Notes: a model not told the origin generated them from the sequence alone. A stretch of DNA of 64,000 nt from Gemella morbillorum (GCF_900476045.1 NZ_LS483440.1:1612001-1676000), one strand, 5' to 3'; positions 40,699 to 49,349 are shown, counted from the first letter of the stretch. Translations and numbers: made by a program.

Positions 40699-41127
40699 AT
40701 GAAGAAATTATTAAAACTAACTATAACATTTGTTGCATCTATCTTTCTACTTACCGCTTGTTCAGGAGAAAAAACTAAAACTTATATCCACAAAACGGAT
40801 AGAGAAGAGAGTGAAATTACTATCTATTATAAAGATGATGTTGTGAACAAACTAGTCATTACTAATACACTAAAAAGTCCAGATGAAAAGTCTAGAAATA
40901 TTGCAAAATCAAAAATCACTGAAGAATCTTCTGATATTAATGGCGTAAGTGTTAACTTTGAAGAAAAAAATAACCAACTTACTATGAAGCTGGTAGTCGA
41001 TTATACGAAAATTGATTTTGACAAAGCAAAACGCAAATTAGGAATGAAAGACACATTAGAAGAAGAGAGAAAATTATCAACATCAGAAAAAAGAGCTAAA
41101 GATTTAGGCGCAGAAGAGAAAAAATAA
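40699..41127 (+). CDS. YehR-like (DUF1307) lipoprotein
   Basis: 142 residues. A lipoprotein signal ends in the lipobox LLTAC (C21). The mature part reads KTKTYIHKTDREESEITIYY and YTKIDFDKAKRKLGM, like DUF1307/YehR proteins, whose function is unknown. The C-terminus is strongly charged. AAAGGAG precedes the ATG by about eight bases. It shares the hxlR transcript. A second copy at 47504-47932 has an identical signal-peptide region but a diverged mature part. Confidence 0.82.
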   Translation: MKKLLKLTITFVASIFLLTACSGEKTKTYIHKTDREESEITIYYKDDVVNKLVITNTLKSPDEKSRNIAKSKITEESSDINGVSVNFEEKNNQLTMKLVVDYTKIDFDKAKRKLGMKDTLEEERKLSTSEKRAKDLGAEEKK

Positions 41128-41149
41128 TTTTTAGAAAAGTATATTTTTA

Positions 41150-41190
41150 ATAATAAAAAGCCTTGGATATATCCAAGGTTTTTTATTATT
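41150..41190. terminator. Bidirectional terminator between lipoprotein and subtilase genes
   Basis: AATAATAAAAAGCCTTGG and CCAAGGTTTTTTATTATT pair almost completely around ATATAT. The T-runs on both strands allow it to stop the hxlR-lipoprotein transcript and the convergent subtilase transcript, whose stop is two bases away. Confidence 0.92.
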
Positions 41191-41191
41191 C

Positions 41192-44100
41192 TTATTTTTG
41201 TTTACGTCGTTTTAAATATACCGTTAATATTGTTAAGCCTAGAACTCCTATACCAGAGAAAATTGTAACATTACTATTTAATCCAGTTTTTGCTAGTAGT
41301 AAATTTGATCTTTTAATTTTTCCAAAATCCTCATCTACATTAAACTTATTTTCCTTTTTATAGCTTTGTTTTCCACCCACAAAACCGCCTATTAGTTCTT
41401 TCACTGATTTCTTAGATACTTTTTTCTCTGCCTCTTTTAAGTTCTCTAATGCTTTATCTACTTCCTCTTGGGTAGCTATTGTAGAAGCTAATAATTCTTG
41501 GGCTTTTGCGACTGCTGCTAAATACATCTGCTTATCTTCTTCACTTGCTTTTTTAAAGCTTTCCTTCTCTTTTACATCTGCAAGATTACTTAGTTGCTCA
41601 TTTAGTTGTTTCTTATTTGCTTGAGGTTTTTTATCTCCATCTATTTTTGAGATAGTTGTTTTTTGTCCATCAAGAGCATTTGCAGCTTGTTTTAATTTTT
41701 CTAACGCCTTCTCTACTTCTTCTGTAGTCGCTTCTTTGTTATCTAAAACTGTTGTTGCTTCTTTTGCAGCATTTAACAAGCTATCTTTTTTATCTTTTTC
41801 TGAATATTTGAATTTATCCTCTATTTGAAGTTTTTCAACTTGTTTTAATTGCTCTATTAACTTAGACTTATCCGCTTCTATTTTTACTTGTTGTTTTGAA
41901 TTACCTAGTGCAACTTTGGCTTCATTTAAGCTAAGCACTACTTTATTTACTTCTTCTTGAGTTGCATCTTCTTTTTCAAGAACTTTCTTAGCTGCTTCTA
42001 ATGCTTTATTATATGTCTCTTTAGCTTGAATAGTTGCATTTTTATACTCTTTAGTTTCATCTAATGCCTTATCCGCCTCTATTACTTTTTGAAGTTCAAC
42101 TTTATTCACTTCTACTTTTTTCTCTGTAGGAGCATTTTTTGGTGTTAATGCTACAAAGTTACTAAAACTATCAGTAGTGAACGTTAGCTTACCGTCTATA
42201 TAATTAACGTTACTTACAGCTGTTAATTTCCCATCTTTTTCATGGAAGAATCTTTCTGGTGCTTTATCTAGAGTTAAAGTTACAGTTCTGTCTCCTATAA
42301 TTTTTACTTCTTTCCCTACACCATCAGCTATATAGATACCAAAATATTCAATATTATATTTACTTAAATCAATTTTACCTTCTTTTAGCTCTTTTTGAAT
42401 ATTGTTTTTTTCAATATCACTTGGTTCTACAACAATAAATTTATAATTGCCATATAATTTATTTTCATTAAAGTCTACTGCACCGTTTGTTTTAGACTCT
42501 TCTGTAGTTTCTAAATGCGCTACTTTTTCTGCAACATTAAGGACTAGTTGTTTCTTATTATGACCATCTTTTACTACTAATTCGAAGTTGTTCTCTGATG
42601 GAGTATATCCTTCTGGTGTTACTATTTGGATGACATATTTTCCATTTTCTAACTTTTTCTGGAAAGCATTTTTCCCATATAAACTCGCTCGAAGCTCTAC
42701 TTTTGTTCCATCTTCAGCTATTGCATAAACTTTTGTTCCTGAAGGTGTTTTTTTATCAAAACTAACCTCCGTAGCATTTCTACTAATCTCATCCACCCTA
42801 AATTCAACCTCTTTTGTTGGTTTATCTTTAGTTATTTCAAAATCAATTTTTGATGGTGATAAAAGTTTATACTCCCCATCAACCATTACTACTTCCACAC
42901 TATATTTTCCAAATGGTAGTGCTTGGTATGTACGTTTATTTCTAGTAAAGTCCTCGCCAACTACTTCTCCTTTTTCATTAGTAATTTTGTAACGTAATCT
43001 GCGTGAGTTGTTACCTGTCCCATCACCTTTTTTAACTTCAACTTCTAAACTTCCTTTCCCATTTCCTTCAACATTCGATAAATTAATGCTATCTTTATTA
43101 TCAGCAAAGTCTTTCACTTCAAATGTAAGGTCTTTTAATTCCACACCTTCTGGTATTGTATAACTCCCATCTTTATTTGGTGAAATAGTATTTTTACCAT
43201 AACTTAATTTTTTATAGAATACTCCACTTCCATCTTCAATTATTGGATATGGTGTAAATTTACGTGTTGCTTCATCATAATATCCACCATTAGCTCCTGT
43301 AATTTTTGGTGCTTTTCTATCTATCACTACATTAAATATTGTTTCTTGCATATCCGCACCACTTACAGCAGCACTATAAGAAACTACATATTGATACTCA
43401 CCATCTGGCAATGGATTACCGTTATTATCTACACCTTTCCAGTTTGTCATAGTTAATGATGTATATTTTCTACTTGTATTATTGAAGAAATTCTTATTAC
43501 CTGAACCATTACCATTTTCATAAAGAGGATTTTTACGCGCTACATCATCTTTTGCATAAACCGATAGTTTCAGATTCTCAAAATTACGTAAGAATACTCC
43601 TCTCATACCTATTTCATCATAGTTTTCATCCCCATTTGGAGAGAAATATATCTTATCAGTGAAAAATCTCTCACCAGTATTAGGATTAATATATGCTCCA
43701 GCTAATGTTCTCTTATCTTTTTTATCCTCTTTATATGTAGTTAACACTCCTGTAAAATTCATTTCTGTTAGAGAATCCCAATTGTTAGGGCTTGAAGAAT
43801 AACCATATTCATAAGTTGGTTTTTCTCCATTTTTCATAGAATAAATTGGTTTTTCTAATACAGGAAGATTTTGGAACTGCCCTTTAAATCCTACAAAAGG
43901 TATATTTGCCTTTAAAGCACTCTCTTCATCATAAAAAGTTACAAACCCTTCTAAATAATATCCATTAGTAAATACTTTTTCTAATTCTTCTTTAAAACTT
44001 GTTGCATCTACTGTAATTTCTACTTCTTTTTTGCCTTTTGCAGGAACTGCCACTGTTGCCCAATCAGTTGTAGTTAACTTTTTAGGAGTCATTGTAAGTT

Positions 44101-46276
44101 TTCCATTCCAGTCTTCTCCTGCATCTTCCCCATAATAGTTATCTGTTGTCAAATGAGCTGCATACTGTAAAGTCTGCTCTTTTTCAGACAAGTTATGTAA
44201 TACTAATTTAAAACTAAACTTATCAGCAACATTTCCCAATGATACACTACCATAATTGTTTTCACCTGTAACATAAAGATCTCCATAAGCAGCTTTGTTA
44301 GCGTCAAGTAAACCTGCACCTTGTAGACGAGGTGATTTGTAAGATGTAGTGTACGAATCTGAATAGACCATAGGATTCGCTGTGCTCATTATTAAATTCT
44401 TAGCTAATCTTTGAATCTCATCAGCACTTAAATTAGAAAATCTTTCTTTTAAAACTTGTTTAACTAAAGTCACTGCACCTGCGACATGTGGTGAGGCCAT
44501 ACTTGTTCCACTATCTAATCCATATCTACCATCATTATAAGAAGATAAGATATCTCCTCCTGGAGCTGTAATATCTGGTTTTAAATATCCATCAACACTC
44601 ATACCCCAACTTGTAGATTCATCAAATTCACCTTTTCTAGGATTTTCTTGTTTTTCCCATAAACCATTAAAACTGATTTTGTATTCACCTTCATGTCCAG
44701 AAAGTTCATTACCAAATTTATAATAAGTTGTGACTACAGGAAAGTCTTTATCTTGACCGTTTAGCGTCAAATTATAAATAGTATCTCCTTCATTAAAGTA
44801 AATTACTGCCCCCGCTGCACCTTGTTGTTTCGCTATTTTCACCTTATCTTCAAAACTATTCTCACCACGTTGAATTAGAGCAATTTTGCCTATTAAATCT
44901 TTATTAGCATAATTTTCAGCTTTACCTACTCCTACATATACATAATCATAAGCTTTTTTCTCAAATTGTTTTGTATAACTAAAAATTGGCATCTTACCAT
45001 TATTAAAATCCTTATTATCTTTTAGTTGCTCAATAGTTGCAACCTCTCTATTTAAAACACTATTGCTAATATTAGCTACTGAAATTGCATCTTCAGAAAC
45101 TGATGGTCTTCCTACAGTTCCATAATCTGGATTAGATGCACTAGGATTTGTTTGCCCACTAGCAAAAAATGCATTGTTCCCTGCTGCCGCAACAACGTTA
45201 ACACCAGCTTTTTGCGCTACTTCCAAAGCTTTAACTAATCCATCACCTACTTCAACTACTGAACCAGCTGGAGACCCTAGACTTAAGTTTATTGTGTCTG
45301 CACCTAGTTTTATAGCATCCTCTATAGCTTTAGTATAAATATACGATTCTGTTCCAGCGTTTTTAGTTTCTGAGAATACACGCATAAATATCAACTGTGC
45401 TTCTGGGGCAACGCCTGTTACATAATCACCATTTGTAAATTTATCTTTTGGATTTCCTACTGCCGTTCCTGCAACATGCATACCATGTGATTTATAAGCA
45501 CTTTGTTTAATGTCGTTATTCCAATCATTATAGTTAAAAGCAAATGGTAATTTCTCACTATACCATTTCCCATAATCTATTCCTGCTTCTTTTTTTATTT
45601 TTTCTATTTCATCTTTAGTTTTATACTTAGACCTAGAGTTGTCTGAAAGTCTCAATACTGGATGATTTGGATCAAGACCCGAATCAAGCACTGCAATTAC
45701 CCTTCCTTGTCCTCGATACCCTTTATCCCAAAGAGGTTGTATATTAATAAGATTATAACTATCTAGAGCTTTTGAAAAATTATTACCCTCAACATCTTTC
45801 TTTTCCTCTTTATTTACTTCATCTGCTGGTTTGTTATAGCTAACACTTATCTCAACGGTATCTACAAAATCTAATTCTTGAATCTTTTTTGCATTTGAAA
45901 ATGTAGTCTCTAATGCAAAGCCATTCATCAAGGTATCATACTCAAATAGCTTTTTATAATCAATACCTTTATTTTTAATTTCTTTTAACGCCTTTTTTCT
46001 AGGTTCTTTTGTAGATTCCCCTACTTCTTTTACTCCCTCTTTTGTTTTCAGCTTATCAGGGTTAATATCACCTTTTAATTTGACAATGATTTTCACCTTT
46101 TCATCATTTTTAAATTTATGCTCTTCTGACTTTGAAACATTAGATAATACCGGCTTATTTGAGTCAGTTTTTGCATGAACTATTTTTAGGTTAACATTGT
46201 TAGTTAATAAATTTGCATTCCCTAGTAGCAAAGATAAACTCATTATGCTAGCTACTGTCTTCTTTGGAAATCTCAT
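41192..46276 (-). CDS. Giant cell-wall subtilisin-like protease (C5a peptidase/lactocepin type)
   Basis: 1694 residues. Signal peptide (1-about 35), inhibitor-like prosegment (60-150), S8 protease with D198 (VIAVLDSGLD), H264 (SHGMHVAG), N367 (AAAGNNAFF) and S592 (DSGTSMASPHVAG), and a PA domain inserted at about 430-540. Then Fn3-like domains (680-820 and later), Ig-like repeats, and three FIVAR-type helical repeats at about 1400-1640. The C-terminus has LAKTG, a hydrophobic helix and RRKQK, a sortase signal with Ala in place of Pro. Such enzymes cleave host proteins or caseins. It is a single gene with its own terminator. Confidence 0.92.
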   Translation of the reverse strand: MRFPKKTVASIMSLSLLLGNANLLTNNVNLKIVHAKTDSNKPVLSNVSKSEEHKFKNDEKVKIIVKLKGDINPDKLKTKEGVKEVGESTKEPRKKALKEIKNKGIDYKKLFEYDTLMNGFALETTFSNAKKIQELDFVDTVEISVSYNKPADEVNKEEKKDVEGNNFSKALDSYNLINIQPLWDKGYRGQGRVIAVLDSGLDPNHPVLRLSDNSRSKYKTKDEIEKIKKEAGIDYGKWYSEKLPFAFNYNDWNNDIKQSAYKSHGMHVAGTAVGNPKDKFTNGDYVTGVAPEAQLIFMRVFSETKNAGTESYIYTKAIEDAIKLGADTINLSLGSPAGSVVEVGDGLVKALEVAQKAGVNVVAAAGNNAFFASGQTNPSASNPDYGTVGRPSVSEDAISVANISNSVLNREVATIEQLKDNKDFNNGKMPIFSYTKQFEKKAYDYVYVGVGKAENYANKDLIGKIALIQRGENSFEDKVKIAKQQGAAGAVIYFNEGDTIYNLTLNGQDKDFPVVTTYYKFGNELSGHEGEYKISFNGLWEKQENPRKGEFDESTSWGMSVDGYLKPDITAPGGDILSSYNDGRYGLDSGTSMASPHVAGAVTLVKQVLKERFSNLSADEIQRLAKNLIMSTANPMVYSDSYTTSYKSPRLQGAGLLDANKAAYGDLYVTGENNYGSVSLGNVADKFSFKLVLHNLSEKEQTLQYAAHLTTDNYYGEDAGEDWNGKLTMTPKKLTTTDWATVAVPAKGKKEVEITVDATSFKEELEKVFTNGYYLEGFVTFYDEESALKANIPFVGFKGQFQNLPVLEKPIYSMKNGEKPTYEYGYSSSPNNWDSLTEMNFTGVLTTYKEDKKDKRTLAGAYINPNTGERFFTDKIYFSPNGDENYDEIGMRGVFLRNFENLKLSVYAKDDVARKNPLYENGNGSGNKNFFNNTSRKYTSLTMTNWKGVDNNGNPLPDGEYQYVVSYSAAVSGADMQETIFNVVIDRKAPKITGANGGYYDEATRKFTPYPIIEDGSGVFYKKLSYGKNTISPNKDGSYTIPEGVELKDLTFEVKDFADNKDSINLSNVEGNGKGSLEVEVKKGDGTGNNSRRLRYKITNEKGEVVGEDFTRNKRTYQALPFGKYSVEVVMVDGEYKLLSPSKIDFEITKDKPTKEVEFRVDEISRNATEVSFDKKTPSGTKVYAIAEDGTKVELRASLYGKNAFQKKLENGKYVIQIVTPEGYTPSENNFELVVKDGHNKKQLVLNVAEKVAHLETTEESKTNGAVDFNENKLYGNYKFIVVEPSDIEKNNIQKELKEGKIDLSKYNIEYFGIYIADGVGKEVKIIGDRTVTLTLDKAPERFFHEKDGKLTAVSNVNYIDGKLTFTTDSFSNFVALTPKNAPTEKKVEVNKVELQKVIEADKALDETKEYKNATIQAKETYNKALEAAKKVLEKEDATQEEVNKVVLSLNEAKVALGNSKQQVKIEADKSKLIEQLKQVEKLQIEDKFKYSEKDKKDSLLNAAKEATTVLDNKEATTEEVEKALEKLKQAANALDGQKTTISKIDGDKKPQANKKQLNEQLSNLADVKEKESFKKASEEDKQMYLAAVAKAQELLASTIATQEEVDKALENLKEAEKKVSKKSVKELIGGFVGGKQSYKKENKFNVDEDFGKIKRSNLLLAKTGLNSNVTIFSGIGVLGLTILTVYLKRRKQK

Positions 46277-46370
46277 GTTATAATTCCTCCTGTTTTTTAT
46301 TACATTTCTATATTTTAACGTAAAAAATCAGAAAAATCAATGCAATATTCAGAAATAAATTTTATAAATA

Positions 46371-46404
46371 AAAAAAAGTAAAGGGAATATTCTTTACTTT
46401 TTTT
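46371..46404 (-). terminator. Terminator after a gene remnant
   Basis: AAAAAAAGTAAAG and CTTTACTTTTTTT form a perfect 13-base stem around GGAATATT, with T7 on both strands. The only coding trace feeding into it is the fragment at 46412-46510, so a real gene once ended here. Confidence 0.85.
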
Positions 46405-46411
46405 ATTTATA

Positions 46412-46510
46412 TTATGATTTATCTCCAAAATACTGCTCTACTATTTCTGTGATATGCGATGCCATAGTTCCCATTTCTTCCATCCTAGCTCCTAGAGCTT
46501 CAATAGATTT
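46412..46510 (-). pseudogene. C-terminal fragment of an unidentified small protein
   Basis: An open stretch of 32 codons ends in TAA just before the terminator at 46371-46404. It reads KSIEALGARMEEMGTMASHI followed by TEIVEQYFGDKS, a plausible amphipathic helix. An in-frame stop closes it upstream, and a possible N-terminus (MPEDLFL then stop) lies 40 bases further up in another frame. This looks like a small gene destroyed by frameshift or deletion. The family is unknown. Confidence 0.5.
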
Positions 46511-46681
46511 TCAATTATAAAAATAGGTCTTCTGGCATTGTATTATAATTAATATGCGACAAAATTATAAAAAATAGCTCCTGTATAATGAAATTACGAT
46601 AAATCAAACAAGAATCTTACTCTAATACTCTTTATCTCTGAACGTTAAATTAGTTAATTTTTATTAAAGAAGACAAGAATT

Positions 46682-46753
46682 ACTTCTCTATAACTCTTTA
46701 TTCTTCATTTTCCTCACCTATCTTATCTTCCACTACTTTCTCTGAGAAACTAT
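46682..46753 (-). repeat. 72-nt repeat, copy 1
   Basis: This 72-base stretch matches 51298-51369 in the same orientation with two differences. On the minus strand it codes for a tail SFSEKVVEDKIGEENEE and a stop (46698-46700), so it is the 3' end of a duplicated small gene. It continues the reading frame of the gene at 46781-47128 after a frameshift. Confidence 0.85.
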
Positions 46754-47128
46754 CTTCCTTTGTATCCTCTTCTTTTATAATTAATGAATGGAAATATCGT
46801 CTATTTTTTCACTATATTGCCCTATAATATCAAAACTCACCTTTTGTTTGTTTATTCCTAAATAATTATCTATCTCCTCGTTTGTAAGTAAATACTTTAT
46901 ATTGTACTTACCCGTTTCAAAACTGAAACTTTTTTCTTTTACTTCCAATCTCTTCAATATATCTTTATTTAGTTTTAACTTTTGGAATAAGAAGTATTTT
47001 TTAAACAATAAACTATCTTCTAACTCTGGTTTTTCTAAAACTAAACCTTCGCCTTTTACATATTCTACTTTACTTTCTTTTTCTATTGTTTCTTTAAACA
47101 AATCATATTCTCTATAAAGTTCTCCCAC
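46698..47128 (-). pseudogene. Unknown small gene, probably frameshifted
   Basis: The open part at 46781-47128 codes for 115 residues from a GTG with AAGGAA upstream, ending YSEKIDDISIH. Beyond its stop another frame continues IIKEEDTKEDSFSEKVVEDK and ends at 46698, matching the repeat tail at 51298. Upstream of the GTG another frame reads FKEAWENFIEN, which looks more natural as the start. I infer an older longer gene with one frameshift at each end. Soluble and charged; no family recognised; an antitoxin- or immunity-like role would be a guess. Confidence 0.45.
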
Positions 47129-47161
47129 GCTTCCTTGAATTCTTTTTGTTTTTTGTTTTTT

Positions 47162-47290
47162 GTTTTGAGGAATTACTTAATTAGCATTTAATGTTCTTAT
47201 TTAAATAATCTAATTTATCTATTCCAACCACCTTCTTTTTTTATGTCATTATTGCATTTCTACAAATGTACCATTCACGCGAAGATATAT
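47162..47290 (-). pseudogene. Remnants of macrodomain and SirTM genes (degraded duplicate)
   Basis: Bases 47162-47240 align by eye with 39182-39258, the 5' end of the macrodomain gene and its ribosome binding site, but the start codon has become ATA-like and gaps are present. Bases near 47258-47290 (ACAAATGTACCATTC-ACGCGAAGAT) match the SirTM interior at 39543-39572. All else of both genes is missing. The block leads directly into the duplicated promoter region and lipoprotein. Confidence 0.75.
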
Positions 47291-47342
47291 AATCATTTTT
47301 TATCCATTTCAGAGTCAACCTTATCAGTATTTTTTAACTTCT

Positions 47343-47455
47343 ACTATATCTTTATCATAACACCCTATCTTCTGCTAAACAAGCACCCACTTTCAAATAG
47401 GTTTGTTATTTTAAAGCTACTACAACTTGACTTACTATTATATTTCTTGTAAAAT
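47343..47455 (+). promoter_or_regulatory. Duplicated promoter region with decayed operator
   Basis: This matches 40155-40269. The SirTM-type promoter (TTGTTT and TATGAT, minus strand) is retained. The 20-base palindrome has become TTGTTATTTTAAAGCTACTA with four changes that break its symmetry, and the 10-base palindrome is also lost. The plus-strand promoter TTGACT (47427-47432) and TAAAAT (47450-47455) now has a 17-base spacer instead of 18. Confidence 0.75.
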
Positions 47456-47503
47456 TAAAATCTATAAAATATTAAAGTATTAAGTAAACAAGGAGTATCC
47501 TAC

Positions 47504-47932
47504 ATGAAGAAATTATTAAAACTAACTATAACATTTGTTGCATCTATCTTTCTACTTACCGCTTGTTCAGGAGAAAAAACTAAAACCTATATCAACAAAG
47601 TAAATGGAGAAGAAAATCAAATTATTATTTATTATAAAAAGGATATTGTAAATAAGTTGTCCCTTACTCACATAATAAAAAACGAAGATGAAAATATTAG
47701 AAAAATGAATAAAGATGCAATCTCTAGTCAATATTCTAATATTAAAGGTGTAATAGTTAACTTTGAAGAAAAAGAAGAAAAACTTATTGTGAAATGGGAA
47801 ATTGACTATACACAAATCGATTTTGATAAAGCAAAGGATATATTGGGGCTAAAAGATTCATTAGAGGAAGAGCGTAAATTGTCTAATATAGAAAAAAGAA
47901 TAAAGGATGCTGGTGGAACAGAAAAAAAATAA
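47504..47932 (+). CDS. YehR-like (DUF1307) lipoprotein, second copy
   Basis: 142 residues, the same length as the copy at 40699-41127. About the first 80 bases are identical between the copies, giving the same signal and lipobox LLTAC (C21); the mature part is only partly conserved (NFEEKEEKLIVKWEIDYTQI versus NFEEKNNQLTMKLVVDYTKI). AAGGAG lies about ten bases before the ATG. hxlR, which precedes the first copy, is missing here. The intact frame suggests it is still used. Confidence 0.82.
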   Translation: MKKLLKLTITFVASIFLLTACSGEKTKTYINKVNGEENQIIIYYKKDIVNKLSLTHIIKNEDENIRKMNKDAISSQYSNIKGVIVNFEEKEEKLIVKWEIDYTQIDFDKAKDILGLKDSLEEERKLSNIEKRIKDAGGTEKK

Positions 47933-47955
47933 AAGAATATACATAAAAATATAAT

Positions 47956-47998
47956 AAAATCCAAGAACTAAGTTTTTAAAACTATTCTTGGATTTTTT
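47956..47998 (+). terminator. Terminator of the second lipoprotein gene
   Basis: AAAATCCAAGAA and TTCTTGGATTTT form a perfect 12-base stem around a loop that contains AGTTTTTAAAACT, and T6 follows. It begins 24 bases after the stop. Confidence 0.9.
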
Positions 47999-48051
47999 CC
48001 GTCTGCCCTATTAATATATATTATAAACTCTTAAATTTTAAATAGGTTAAT

Positions 48052-48225
48052 CTATTTTCCCTTTGGCTTTTTCTTATATTCATAAACATAAGATATTATA
48101 CTGCCAAGGAAACCTGTTATAACCACAAATATTATAGTCATATTTTTATTATCTGTAAAAAAGTATAAATAAGAGGTTATTAAAAATAAGGTAATCAATG
48201 TTGCGTATGCTAATTTTTTTATCAT
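48052..48225 (-). CDS. Small membrane protein, 57 residues
   Basis: A complete short gene: ATG at 48225 with a perfect GGAGGG site eight bases upstream, 57 codons and a TAG stop. The product starts MIKKLAYATLITLFLITSYL, has two hydrophobic helices (about 4-22 and 29-48) and ends in a basic tail YEYKKKPKGK. This N-in/C-in hairpin resembles small regulatory or immunity membrane proteins, but no family is recognised. It has no close partner; the second lipoprotein gene is convergent. Confidence 0.7.
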   Translation of the reverse strand: MIKKLAYATLITLFLITSYLYFFTDNKNMTIIFVVITGFLGSIISYVYEYKKKPKGK

Positions 48226-48427
48226 AATTGTCCCTCCACTATCTATTTAAATAAAAATAATAAGTTAATCCCTACTAACAAACTGAAATATCCTCAGCTA
48301 CTCTTCCCTACAAAAAATAAATATCCTCTCTCACCTAGAATGTAACATATAAATTATATATAATCAATATGAAAATAGCATGTAATGATGAAACTGACAT
48401 TTTCTAAAAAAATACATGTAACTATGA

Positions 48428-48584
48428 TATAATATAAGAGTTGGGACTAGATAAGATAGCCCCTTTACTCAAAATCTACATTAGTTTAAACATTAATTTT
48501 AAATTTAATAATAAATTTTTTATTGAATAATATTAACTAATCCCCGCTCAAGAGTAACTTTACCTCTTAAACGGGGAATTTTTT
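48428..48584 (+). ncRNA. Candidate small RNA with promoter and terminator
   Basis: An extended -10 (TGATATAAT, TATAAT at 48428-48433) is followed within ten bases by a hairpin GGG-A-CTA ... TAG-C-CCC (48443-48463) and ends at a strong GC-rich hairpin with a T6 run (48541-48584). The transcript would be about 145 bases. No reading frame with a start and ribosome binding site lies inside. A good -35 is not evident. The 3' half is duplicated at 51376-51475. The stretch 48242-48420 shows nothing else. Confidence 0.45.
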
Positions 48585-49130
48585 ATATATTTCTCCTATA
48601 ACTAACCTATTTATATTAGCTCTATACTAATCTTTTTCTTCTTGTCATATAATGAATTGTTGCGATAACTATCGCAACTAAAGCAACATAGGTTATCTGT
48701 CCTATAGTTAGGGGATTAAAATGATTTTTCAAAATAAATATATTGGCAAATATCCCCACCACTGCTGCAAATGTTAAGGCTACTAATAGGACTGCTTTAT
48801 ATTTATTGAACGGTAAACTAACTTTCGTTACCATAAGCAATCCATTTATAAGAGCCAGTAAGAAACAAATAAATTTTACCTGTGCTGGGTTATGGATTAC
48901 AAAATTCGTCAACAGAACGCTTAATACCAGCACTCCTCCTCCTATTACAGCATTTGTTAATATATCACGCATAAAGTGATTGCTGACTTTATCTTTATTC
49001 GATTCAAACGTTAGGAAAAACGATGGAATTCCTATTGTTATTGCTGAAATTATCGTAAATTGAATCGGAATAAACGTAAACTCTAATGCAAAAATTACAC
49101 TTAAGATTGAAAAGTAATCGAGAAAAATGT
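48482..49130. repeat. Duplicate of the P-type ATPase 3' region, copy 1
   Basis: About 650 bases, from TTAGTTTAAA to AGAAAAATGTTT, match 51376-52027 at very high identity, counted only by eye. It includes the terminator-like hairpin and the last 160 or so codons of the ATPase gene. The left border lies inside the candidate small RNA and the right border inside codons for the ATPase membrane region. It is a direct repeat, so it could mediate deletion of about 2.9 kb by homologous recombination. Confidence 0.9.
48541..48584 (+). terminator. GC-rich terminator hairpin in the duplicated block
   Basis: TCCCCGCTCAAGAG pairs with CTCTTAAACGGGGA (two G-T or mismatch positions) around TAACTTTAC, and AATTTTTTA follows on the plus strand. 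On the minus strand only scattered Ts follow. It therefore suits a plus-strand transcript best. Confidence 0.75.
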
Positions 49131-49143
49131 TTAATAAACTCAT
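48622..49143 (-). pseudogene. Truncated duplicate of P-type ATPase C-terminus
   Basis: The open frame of 173 codons repeats the last four to five membrane helices of the ATPase at 51516-53750 (FALEFTFIPIQFTIISAITI versus FALEFAFIPIQFTIISAITI), with few substitutions. A one-base deletion near 49110 (AGATTGAAAAGTAATCG versus ATATTGAGAAAGTAATCG) shifts the frame, and all catalytic domains are missing. It is almost certainly not a functional pump. Confidence 0.9.
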
Positions 49144-49223
49144 TGTATCAGGATTAAATTATGTTGTCAAATTTCAAATAAATACTTTCATATCAACGAT
49201 TTTTCTAAATCAAAAATATTCGT

Positions 49224-49248
49224 GTTGATATACATTGTTGATATACAT
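49224..49248. repeat. Tandem 12-base direct repeat
   Basis: GTTGATATACAT occurs twice with one base between (49224-49235 and 49237-49248), and its inverted core ATATCAAC lies at 49190-49197. This looks like a former regulator binding region, but no gene starts next to it. The rest of 49144-49349 is featureless AT-rich sequence. Confidence 0.5.
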
Positions 49249-49349
49249 ATTATCAAGATAAGAAAAATAAAATTTTCGTCTCTCCTTTTTTGTAAAATAT
49301 TTATTATAATATTTATGATTTAAGAATTAAAATTTTTCCTTAGCAAAAT

